Assembly: GCF_000406165.1 (NCBI RefSeq) | Contig: NZ_CM001977.1 | Span: forward strand, 3,113,064 to 3,177,063 | Length of the DNA: 64,000 nucleotides | Reading direction: 5' to 3' | Origin: Dickeya zeae NCPPB 2538 | GTDB lineage: Bacteria > Pseudomonadota > Gammaproteobacteria > Enterobacterales > Enterobacteriaceae | Part shown: positions 16,525 to 23,267 of the stretch, piece after piece | Layout: each line of letters begins with the position of its first letter | Position numbering within the stretch: position 1 is the stretch's first letter | Program-made: the position numbers and the translations under genes | Notes under the pieces: model-generated | Told to the model about the DNA's origin: nothing | The model's database searches: none | Seen by the model: the letters and a program-made list of their open reading frames with translations, nothing else

Positions 16525-17233
16525 GATCTCTCCCAAAAGACGTCGGTAACGCGGCCAGATTAGGTGACAACGCGCGTTCCAGCCAGGCAAACACCCTGAC
16601 AATAATGAAGTTCAGTAGCAGGTAAATCAGCGCCGCGCAGACAAACACCTCCAGCGTGCGATACGTGCGCTGGATTATCTGTTGTGCGACACCGGTGATA
16701 TCCCACACCGTGACCAGACTGGCCAGTGCGGTGGACTTGATCAGCAAGATCGCCTCGGTTGACCAGGCGGGCAACGCGTGACGCAACGCCACCGGTGCGA
16801 TAATGCGGCGCAACAGTAGCCAGCGCGACATGCCGCACGCCAGCCCCGCCTCAATCTGCCCGGCAGGAACAGACAACAGCGCACCACGCAGAATTTCCGC
16901 GGTATAACCGGCGGTGCACAGCGCTAGCGCCAGCACAGCGCAACTGAACGGATCGCGCAGTACCGGCCAGAACAGGCTGTCACGCACCACGCTGAATTGC
17001 CCCAAACCGTAATAGACCAGAAATAGCTGGATCAGCAGCGGTGTCCCGCGAAAAATCAACATATACAAACGCGCAAACCCACTCAGCGGCCAGATAGCGC
17101 TCACCCGCATCGCCACCAGCAGTACCGAAAGCACAGCGCCCACCACAAATGAGGAAAAAAACAGCCCCAGCGTCACTGGCAACGCCGAGAGTAACCGCAG
17201 GAATGTTTGAGTCAGAAAAGCAATATCCATCAT
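16517..17233 (-). CDS. Polar amino-acid ABC transporter permease (HisM-like)
   Basis: The 238-residue inner-membrane permease has about five hydrophobic segments. The family motifs IFRGTPLLIQLFLVYYGLGQ and the coupling loop IEAGLACGMSRWLLLRRIIAP are visible, as in HisM/GlnP. Its ATG overlaps the preceding permease stop (ATGA), so expression is probably translationally coupled. It pairs with the product at 17230-17952. Confidence 0.9.
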   Translation of the reverse strand: MMDIAFLTQTFLRLLSALPVTLGLFFSSFVVGAVLSVLLVAMRVSAIWPLSGFARLYMLIFRGTPLLIQLFLVYYGLGQFSVVRDSLFWPVLRDPFSCAVLALALCTAGYTAEILRGALLSVPAGQIEAGLACGMSRWLLLRRIIAPVALRHALPAWSTEAILLIKSTALASLVTVWDITGVAQQIIQRTYRTLEVFVCAALIYLLLNFIIVRVFAWLERALSPNLAALPTSFGRDHE

Positions 17234-17952
17234 GACGGCTCCTGCATCGCTTTACGCCGATAAGGCTGAGACAACATCCGCTCCAGGCGGGCAAACGCCG
17301 CATTGGAAAACACAGTCAGGATCAGGTAGAGAGCCGCACCGGCGAGGTAGAACAGAAAATAGTCGCGGGTCGAACCGGCGGCCATCTGGCTGGCGCGCAT
17401 CAGCTCGATAATGCCGGTGACCGACACCAGCGCTGAATCCTTCAGGCTCATTTGCCAGACATTGGACAAACCCGGCAGGGCAAAGCGCATCACCTGCGGC
17501 AGCAGAATCCGCCATCCGATGCGCCAGCGCGACATCCCCATCGCGCTGGCCGCTTCAAGTTCACCGCTACTCACGGCCAGACGCGCCGCGCGGTACACCT
17601 CGCCCTGATACGATGCGGAAATAAACCCAATCGCCAACGCGCCAATCAGGAAAGGCGGCAGTTCGATAAACCCCTCGGCACCGAACCAGCGCCCAATCTG
17701 CGTCAACACACCCGAACCACCAAAATAAAACAGGTAGATGATCAGCAGTTCCGGAATGCCACGAAACACGATGGAATACGTCTCCCCGGCCACGCGCCAG
17801 AACCGGCGCGTGGACAGTTTGGCCGCCGCGACCGCAGCACCGACCAATGCGCCGATCAGCAGCGCAACCATCGTAAGGAACAAGGTGGTCAGCGCGGCCA
17901 TCGCCAGCAGTCCGCCCCACCCCTGATCGCTGAAATCTAACAGGGCCAGCAT
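17230..17952 (-). CDS. Polar amino-acid ABC transporter permease (HisQ-like)
   Basis: This 240-residue permease has an N-terminal membrane segment, the motif IVFRGIPELLIIYLFYFGG and coupling loop LEAASAMGMSRWRIGWRILLPQ. The RGIPELLI wording resembles HisQ/ArtQ of the histidine/arginine systems. It lies 16 bases after the binding-protein gene and overlaps the next permease. With its partner it forms the membrane channel of the second hut-region importer. Confidence 0.9.
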   Translation of the reverse strand: MLALLDFSDQGWGGLLAMAALTTLFLTMVALLIGALVGAAVAAAKLSTRRFWRVAGETYSIVFRGIPELLIIYLFYFGGSGVLTQIGRWFGAEGFIELPPFLIGALAIGFISASYQGEVYRAARLAVSSGELEAASAMGMSRWRIGWRILLPQVMRFALPGLSNVWQMSLKDSALVSVTGIIELMRASQMAAGSTRDYFLFYLAGAALYLILTVFSNAAFARLERMLSQPYRRKAMQEPS

Positions 17953-17968
17953 ACTGTTTCCTTAAGTC

Positions 17969-18826
17969 TTAGGGGGTGACGTCCGTTTTGAACCACTTCT
18001 CGCTGAGCGTTTTTACCGTGCCGTCCGCCAGCGCGGTTTTAATAGCGGCATCAAATTTTGCCTTCAGCTCCGGGTCGCTCTTGCGAAAGCCCAACGCTTC
18101 GCCCTCTCCCCAAATAGGCCCAGCCAGTTGCGGGCCACCTAACGTCAGGTTGCTGTTTTCCGGCTTGCTGAGGATGGAATTGGCGAAGGTGACATCGTCG
18201 AACACGGCATCAATGCGCCCTGCCTGCAGATCCAGAATGGCATCAGCGGATGCGGTGTATTCACGCACGGTGGCGACATCCCGAAAGTAGGTGTCGATAA
18301 AAGGCGTATAGACAGTGCCGGAAGCGATACCGATGGTTTTGCCTTTTAGCGCGCTGCGCAGACCCGCTATCGCCGGTTTAATCTGCTCAGGATCATCTGT
18401 CAGCTTAATCATCGCTTTATCGGCTTCGACAGGCAGCGCCAGCTTACCTTTGACGGTAATAAAACTGGCTGGGGTGGACGCATAGGGAACAGAAAAATCC
18501 ACCACCTGCTTGCGCTCTGGGGTAATCACGATGGCGTCCATCATCACATCGAACTTGCCAGCCTGCAGACCCGCTATCATGCCGTCCCAGTTTTGCACCA
18601 CCAGCTTGCACTGGATGTTCATTCGCTGACACAGGATGGTCATCAACTCTGGTTCAAATCCGCCCAACTTGCCGCCGGGCAAGGTCAGATTCCAGGGTTC
18701 ATAACTGCCTTCCGTTGCGATAGTCACCGACTTCCACTCTTTGGCCTGCGCACCTGCGCAAAAGACAGCCGACACGCTGACTACACATAAGGCAATCACA
18801 GACTGAACCAGCTTGCTCTTTTTCAT
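17969..18826 (-). CDS. Periplasmic polar amino-acid binding protein (HisJ/ArgT family)
   Basis: The 285-residue protein begins with a signal peptide (KKSKLVQSVIALCVV then cleavage after AGAQA). The mature part has the family core VTIATEGSYEPWNLTLPGGKLGGFEPEL, DGMIAGLQAGKFDVMMDAIVITPERKQVVDFS and ALKGKTIGIASGTVYTPFI. The closest familiar group is lysine/arginine/ornithine/histidine and octopine/nopaline-type binding proteins. The ATG at 18826 with GGGGGAAG upstream is used; a longer frame lacks a signal peptide. It is first in the operon ending in the MIO-less lyase and lies behind a sigma-54-type promoter with a HutC-type site. Confidence 0.9.
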   Translation of the reverse strand: MKKSKLVQSVIALCVVSVSAVFCAGAQAKEWKSVTIATEGSYEPWNLTLPGGKLGGFEPELMTILCQRMNIQCKLVVQNWDGMIAGLQAGKFDVMMDAIVITPERKQVVDFSVPYASTPASFITVKGKLALPVEADKAMIKLTDDPEQIKPAIAGLRSALKGKTIGIASGTVYTPFIDTYFRDVATVREYTASADAILDLQAGRIDAVFDDVTFANSILSKPENSNLTLGGPQLAGPIWGEGEALGFRKSDPELKAKFDAAIKTALADGTVKTLSEKWFKTDVTP

Positions 18827-18863
18827 GTCTTCCCCCTGGTGTTTACGCTTCAAAGTAATTACA

Positions 18864-18873
18864 TGTATATACA
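18864..18873 (-). promoter_or_regulatory. HutC-type operator before the second ABC/lyase operon
   Basis: TGTATATACA is a perfect 10-base palindrome. It sits just downstream of the predicted start of the sigma-54 promoter at 18887-18902. It differs from the other hut sites only in the central bases (T for G/C), so HutC control is likely but less certain than at 7665. Confidence 0.65.
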
Positions 18874-18886
18874 ACATCAGGTAAGC

Positions 18887-18902
18887 AGCAAAATTCGGGC
18901 CA
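18887..18902 (-). promoter_or_regulatory. Sigma-54 (-24/-12) promoter for the second ABC/lyase operon
   Basis: On the minus strand TGGCCCGAATTTTGCT matches the consensus TGGCACG-N4-TTGCW with one mismatch and the exact 10-base GG to GC spacing. Predicted start is near 18876, about 50 bases before the ATG at 18826. The layout copies that of the promoter at 7677-7692. Confidence 0.78.
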
Positions 18903-18989
18903 TGATTTCAGTTGGCGGGCAAATTCGGGTGGGTAATGTCGGGTAACCCCGCCCGGCAGCGGCGAACAGGAAGTCGCGATAAGCGGAGA

Positions 18990-19049
18990 AACACATTCGC
19001 AGGAGGTATCGCACATTTGCAGGTTGCACCGCGCATTTACAGCTTGCAC
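18990..19049. repeat. Three 20-base imperfect tandem repeats upstream of the ABC/lyase operon
   Basis: Copies at 19010-19029 and 19030-19049 differ at 3 of 20 positions (CGCACATTTGCAGGTTGCAC and CGCGCATTTACAGCTTGCAC). A more degenerate copy precedes them at 18990-19009. The array lies about 110-175 bases upstream of the sigma-54 start, in enhancer position, and includes TTGCACC half-sites resembling NtrC half-sites. Confidence 0.6.
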
Positions 19050-19073
19050 CACATAATGGCGGTGCCCAATGAT

Positions 19074-19094
19074 TGTGCATCAGGACGATGCACA
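19074..19094. promoter_or_regulatory. NtrC-like dyad between hutD and the second ABC operon
   Basis: Perfect 8-base arms TGTGCATC and GATGCACA flank a 5-base spacer. The inner 17 bases match TGCACC-N5-GGTGCA at 10 of 12 positions. The site is about 200 bases upstream of the sigma-54 start and just past the hutD stop codon. Confidence 0.5.
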
Positions 19095-19101
19095 GAGCAG
19101 G

Positions 19102-19653
19102 TTATCGTGCGTAAATCGTGGCAAGAAGTAAGGCAGCATTGTCGTCATCAGGTATCCAGCACACTCCCGATGACCGCCACCATGCTCCCTCCCCGGCAGC
19201 CAGTCGGTGTGTGTTCGCACACCAGTGGCCTGCCAGTACATAGGCGATGCCGTCGGTATCTGGCGTTTGCACCGTCGTCCCCTTGATGACCGAGACGTCT
19301 GCCCGGTAACCACATCTTTCCACCATAATATTGAAGTCCAGACTGACGCCGCCACACAGCCGTGCAGTGATAGCCTGTTCGCCGGTAAAGGCAAACGGCT
19401 GATGCAACGTCAACCGGTGTTGCCAGCCTTCACCACAGAGTATTACACCCTCCCCAGACAACAGCGTGATCACCCGATCGACACCGGGGAAACGGGAAAA
19501 ATCACCGTCTTTCTCGATGGTGGCGATACTGGCACGCCAGGCAAAATCCCCATCGGGCTGATCAGCGGCTATCCGGCAAATTTCACGGGTGTCACCACCG
19601 CCGTTTTTCCAGCGGCTGACCGCCAGCCTATCCAGACTGAATTTGTGCATCAC
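19102..19653 (-). CDS. hutD: HutD family protein
   Basis: The 183-residue protein is a HutD-type cupin: it opens RLAVSRWKNGGGDTREICRI and continues FAWRASIATIEKDGDFSRFPGVDR, both family signatures. HutD is not a catalytic step; in Pseudomonas it has been proposed to set an upper limit on hut expression. The start overlaps the hutF stop by 4 bases, so hutFD is one translationally coupled operon reading away from hutI. Confidence 0.93.
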   Translation of the reverse strand: MMHKFSLDRLAVSRWKNGGGDTREICRIAADQPDGDFAWRASIATIEKDGDFSRFPGVDRVITLLSGEGVILCGEGWQHRLTLHQPFAFTGEQAITARLCGGVSLDFNIMVERCGYRADVSVIKGTTVQTPDTDGIAYVLAGHWCANTHRLAAGEGAWWRSSGVCWIPDDDNAALLLATIYAR

Positions 19654-21014
19654 AGCACCGCCTGTAATGTTTTCATGACGTCAATAAACCGGGCGTCGGC
19701 TTCGTCGTCTAGCGCATGCCGCCCGTCTTCGATAACCAGCTTACCCGCCACCCACACCTCCTGAATCTGCTGACTCCCGCCCGCAAACAGCCAGCGGTTG
19801 AGCACGCTGTCGTCAGCCACCGCGCTCAGCAATGCGTCTTCACGCAACACCAGCCAGTCGGCACGCCAGCCTTCGCTTAATTCGCCAACCGGCACCCGGC
19901 AAGCCTGAGCACCGCCCTGCAACGCCTGAGCGTATAACAGGCTGCCGACCGCCGGTTGCTGCACGGTCACCACCCGATTACGACGGCGATCACGCAGCCG
20001 CTGCCCGTATTCCAGCCAGCGTAGCTCTTCCACCACATTCAACGACACATGGCTATCAGAACCGATGCCCCAGCGCCCTCCCGCGGCCACATAGCGGTCA
20101 AGCGGGAAAATACCATCACCGAGATTGGCTTCGGTGGTGGGGCACAGCCCTGCCACTGCCAGGCTGTCGGCCAGTCGACTCAGTTCCCAGTCATCCAAAT
20201 GGGTGGCATGCACCAGACACCAGCGGGCATCCACCGCAAACCGATTAAACAACCACTGTACCGGGCGTTCTGCGCTCCAGTTCAGGCAATCCTCCACTTC
20301 TTTTTGCTGCTCGGCGATATGGATATGTACCGGCAGGCTACTGTCAGTGGCTTCCAGCACATCCTCCATCTGATTCTGACTGACCGCCCGCAACGAATGA
20401 AAACACAACCCGTGATTGAGCAACGGATAAGGCTGAACCAGCGAGGCCAGCGTTTCCTGCTGGCGCAGGTAATGGTCTACATCCTGAATAAAACGAGCCT
20501 GCCCCGGCTGCGGCGGCTGTGCGCCGAAACCGCTGTAGCTGTAGAGCACCGGCAGCATGGTTTGACCGATGCCGACCTGCTGCGCCGCCGCCAGCAAATG
20601 GCGCAACATGTCATGCTGGCGGTAGGGTTTACCGTGCGGGTCGTGGTGCAAATAATGAAACTCCGCCACCTGGCTGTAGCCGCCCTTGAGCATATCGATA
20701 TACAACCGGGTGGCGATCGCCCCCACCTGTTCCGGCGTCAGGTGCGACACCATGCGATACATCAGGTCGCGCCAGGTCCAGAAACTGTCCTGCGGATGAC
20801 CCGCCACTTCCGCCAGCCCAGCCATCGCACGTTGAAAAGCATGTGAATGCAGGTTAACCATCGTCGGCAGCACGATGCCACTTAGCCGCTGCGCGCCTTC
20901 TGGCTCCGCCTGCGGCGTAACGGATTGCAGATACCCCTGGTCATCCACTTCCAGACGCACATGGCGCGCCATTCCCTGTGGCAGTAACGCTCGTTCGGCA
21001 AAATAAACGGACAT
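19650..21014 (-). CDS. hutF: Formimidoylglutamate deiminase
   Basis: HutF hydrolyses N-formimidoyl-L-glutamate to N-formyl-L-glutamate and ammonia, the branch used with HutG. The 454-residue amidohydrolase-fold enzyme shows the metal-binding LHSHAFQRAMAG (about residues 56-67), the DSFWTWRDLMYR stretch, the HIHIAEQQKEVEDC motif and GIGSDSHVSLNVVEELRWLEYGQRL near the catalytic aspartate. It leads the hutFD operon and is divergent from hutI across a region with HutC-type palindromes. Its presence shows the five-step pathway rather than direct formiminoglutamase cleavage. Confidence 0.96.
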   Translation of the reverse strand: MSVYFAERALLPQGMARHVRLEVDDQGYLQSVTPQAEPEGAQRLSGIVLPTMVNLHSHAFQRAMAGLAEVAGHPQDSFWTWRDLMYRMVSHLTPEQVGAIATRLYIDMLKGGYSQVAEFHYLHHDPHGKPYRQHDMLRHLLAAAQQVGIGQTMLPVLYSYSGFGAQPPQPGQARFIQDVDHYLRQQETLASLVQPYPLLNHGLCFHSLRAVSQNQMEDVLEATDSSLPVHIHIAEQQKEVEDCLNWSAERPVQWLFNRFAVDARWCLVHATHLDDWELSRLADSLAVAGLCPTTEANLGDGIFPLDRYVAAGGRWGIGSDSHVSLNVVEELRWLEYGQRLRDRRRNRVVTVQQPAVGSLLYAQALQGGAQACRVPVGELSEGWRADWLVLREDALLSAVADDSVLNRWLFAGGSQQIQEVWVAGKLVIEDGRHALDDEADARFIDVMKTLQAVL

Positions 21015-21049
21015 AGCAAGATCCTGTCGGTGATTGTCATCAGTAACAT

Positions 21050-21069
21050 TGTATAGACATATCTATACA
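21050..21069 (-). promoter_or_regulatory. Two adjacent HutC-type operators before hutFD
   Basis: TGTATAGACA (21050-21059) is directly followed by TATCTATACA (21060-21069), one mismatch from the opposite-strand core. Together they lie 36-55 bases upstream of the hutF start. The double site could allow cooperative or tighter repression. Confidence 0.7.
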
Positions 21070-21135
21070 CCAAAGTTTGCGACGTGGGATATAAGGCTTT
21101 TTTATTCCGCCATCAACGCGGGTTCACTGCCGGTA

Positions 21136-21178
21136 CTGTGACGGAGAAAGTGAATAAGAAATTCCTATTCCGTCACAG
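21136..21178. repeat. Long inverted repeat between hutF and hutI
   Basis: Ten-base perfect arms CTGTGACGGA and TCCGTCACAG are separated by 23 bases, which themselves contain an imperfect dyad (GAATAAGAA / TTCCTATTC). It lies immediately upstream of the hutI promoter. It may be an activator site; I cannot name the protein. Confidence 0.55.
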
Positions 21179-21179
21179 C

Positions 21180-21220
21180 TTGCTGAAATGCTGTGGTGGC
21201 GTATAACTTGTCTATACAAG
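21180..21220 (+). promoter_or_regulatory. hutI promoter with overlapping HutC-type operator
   Basis: A sigma-70-like pair TTGCTG (21180-21185) and TATAAC (21202-21207) with a 16-base spacer is overlapped at its 3' end by the perfect operator CTTGTCTATACAAG (21207-21220). The operator covers the expected start point, 25 bases before the hutI ATG. Confidence 0.65.
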
Positions 21221-21244
21221 ATTATAACAGCAAGGGAATACACG

Positions 21245-22459
21245 ATGACGATACCGTGCGACAGCCTGTGGCTGGGTGCTGATCTGGTCACCCTGCGTGG
21301 CGGCCGCTATCACGTGATTGAAGATGGAGCGCTGGCCGTCACCGCCGGGCGCATCGTCTGGCTGGGTGCACGGCATGCATTGCCCGATTTCGCGCCGTCG
21401 CAAGTCACCGATTTCGGTGGCGGCATCATTACACCCGGTTTGATCGACTGCCATACCCATCTGGTGTTTGGCGGTGATCGCAGCGGTGAATTCGAACAAC
21501 GCCTCAATGGCGTCAGCTATGCCGATATCGCCGCTGCTGGCGGTGGCATCCTTTCTACCGTCAATGCCACCCGCGAGGCGAGCCACGATAGCCTGCTCAC
21601 CTCGGCACTGGCCCGTTTAAGACCCTTACTGGCCGAAGGGGTGACGACGATTGAGATCAAATCCGGTTATGGGTTAGCGCCAGACAGCGAGCTGAAAATG
21701 CTGCGGGTGATCCGTGAATTGGGGCGACAACAGCCGGTGCAGGTTGTTTCCACCTGTCTGGCCGCCCACGCCATTCCCCCCGAATACCGGCAACAGCCGG
21801 AGGCGTGGATCGATCTGGTCTGCCGTGACCTGCTGCCCACGGTGGTCAGCGAAGGGCTGGCGGACGCCGTTGATGCCTTCTGCGAGCATCTGGCGTTTAG
21901 CCCGGCGCAGGTCGAACGCGTGTTTCAGGCCGCACAGGCGCTTCACCTGCCGGTGAAACTGCATGCCGAGCAACTGTCATCGCTACACGGCAGTGCGCTA
22001 GCCGCTCGCTTTCAGGCGCTGTCCGCCGATCATCTGGAATACGCCACCGAGCAGGATGTCGCGGCGATGGCCGCCGCGGGCACGACCGCGGTGCTGTTAC
22101 CCGGAGCCTATTACCTGCTGCGCGAAACACAATGCCCACCGATCGAACTGTTTCGCCGCTACGGTGTACCGATGGCTGTCGCCAGCGACTGCAACCCTGG
22201 CACCTCCCCCGCGTTGTCACTGCGGCTGATGCTCAACATGGCCTGCACCTTGTTTCGATTAACACCGGAAGAAGCACTGGCTGGCGTCACCTTACACGCG
22301 GCCCGTGCTCTGGGGCTGGAACAGAGTCACGGTTCGCTGGAAGCCGGTAAAGTGGCCGATTTTGTCCACTGGCCGCTGGCGCGTCCGGCAGAACTGGTTT
22401 ACTGGTTGGGCGGTCAACTGCCCTGCACAACGATTTTTCGAGGAGAACAACGTCCATGA
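21245..22459 (+). CDS. hutI: Imidazolonepropionase
   Basis: HutI opens the ring of 4-imidazolone-5-propionate to give N-formimidoyl-L-glutamate. The 404-residue amidohydrolase has the metal site GLIDCHTHLVFGGDR (about residues 65-79), the IKSGYGL stretch, LHAEQLSS and VASDCNPGTSP with the metal-site aspartate. The ATG at 21245 was chosen because AAGGGA precedes it and the N-terminus fits the family. hutG overlaps its stop by 4 bases. Confidence 0.97.
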   Translation: MTIPCDSLWLGADLVTLRGGRYHVIEDGALAVTAGRIVWLGARHALPDFAPSQVTDFGGGIITPGLIDCHTHLVFGGDRSGEFEQRLNGVSYADIAAAGGGILSTVNATREASHDSLLTSALARLRPLLAEGVTTIEIKSGYGLAPDSELKMLRVIRELGRQQPVQVVSTCLAAHAIPPEYRQQPEAWIDLVCRDLLPTVVSEGLADAVDAFCEHLAFSPAQVERVFQAAQALHLPVKLHAEQLSSLHGSALAARFQALSADHLEYATEQDVAAMAAAGTTAVLLPGAYYLLRETQCPPIELFRRYGVPMAVASDCNPGTSPALSLRLMLNMACTLFRLTPEEALAGVTLHAARALGLEQSHGSLEAGKVADFVHWPLARPAELVYWLGGQLPCTTIFRGEQRP

Positions 22460-23256
22460 CGCCATTTACCTTGATGGAGGGCGACAGCCCGCTGTTGCTC
22501 AGCATTCCCCACGCGGGTACCGATCTTACGCCGGAAGTAGCCGACCGGCTCACCCCCGCCGCTCGCCCGCTATCAGATACCGACTGGCATATTCCGCAGT
22601 TGTACGATTTTGCCCACGGGCTCGGTGCCAGCGTACTGGCGGCTAACTACTCACGTTTTGTTATCGACCTGAACCGCCCGGCCGACGACCAGCCACTGTA
22701 TACCACCGCCACCACCGGCCTGTTCCCCGATATTTTGTTCGATGGCACGCCAGCATTTGCTCCCGGCAATGCGCCGTCTGACGCCGCTCGTGCCCGCTAT
22801 CTGCGCGATATCTGGCATCCTTATCACCAACAGATCCAACAACAGCTGGCGCGCATCAAACAGCGCCACGGTTACGCGTTGCTATTCGATGCGCACTCTA
22901 TTGCGTCGCGTATTCCACGCTTGTTTGATGGACAATTGCCAGACCTGAACCTGGGTACCAACGGTGGCCTGAGCTGCGCACCGGCTATTGAGTCAGCGTT
23001 GCTGGAGACATGCCACTCACAACAGCGCTGGAGCTGGGTTATGAACGGTCGTTTCCGTGGCGGCTACATCACCCGGGCTTACGGCCAGCCAGAACAACAC
23101 CAACACGCAATGCAACTGGAGCTGGCGCAGTGTAACTACATGAGTGAACAGGCACCTTTCGCCTGGCAACCGGACAAGGCACAGGCATTACAGCCGATGC
23201 TGGAGCGCATCGTTCGCACCTTCATGGAGGCGGCGGCCAGACAGTATCATCGCTGA
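22456..23256 (+). CDS. hutG: N-formylglutamate deformylase
   Basis: This enzyme hydrolyses N-formyl-L-glutamate to glutamate and formate, the last step of the HutF route. The 266-residue protein belongs to the N-formylglutamate amidohydrolase family: LSIPHAGTDLTPEVADRL at the N-terminus, DTDWHIPQLYDFA, DLNRPADDQPLY and LLFDAHSIASRIPRLFDG. It is coupled to hutI (ATGA overlap) and converges on the chemoreceptor gene with an 11-base gap. Confidence 0.96.
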   Translation: MTPFTLMEGDSPLLLSIPHAGTDLTPEVADRLTPAARPLSDTDWHIPQLYDFAHGLGASVLAANYSRFVIDLNRPADDQPLYTTATTGLFPDILFDGTPAFAPGNAPSDAARARYLRDIWHPYHQQIQQQLARIKQRHGYALLFDAHSIASRIPRLFDGQLPDLNLGTNGGLSCAPAIESALLETCHSQQRWSWVMNGRFRGGYITRAYGQPEQHQHAMQLELAQCNYMSEQAPFAWQPDKAQALQPMLERIVRTFMEAAARQYHR

Positions 23257-23267
23257 CCGCCGGTGTA

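Noticed and set aside
18990..19049. Possible CRISPR array
   Set aside because: The units are adjacent without spacers, imperfect and only three; no cas genes are present.
21197..21212. Sigma-54-like sequence before hutI (TGGCGTATAACTTGTC)
   Set aside because: The GG has the right spacing but the -12 pair is GT instead of GC, and the -24 block is poor. A sigma-70 reading of the same DNA fits better.
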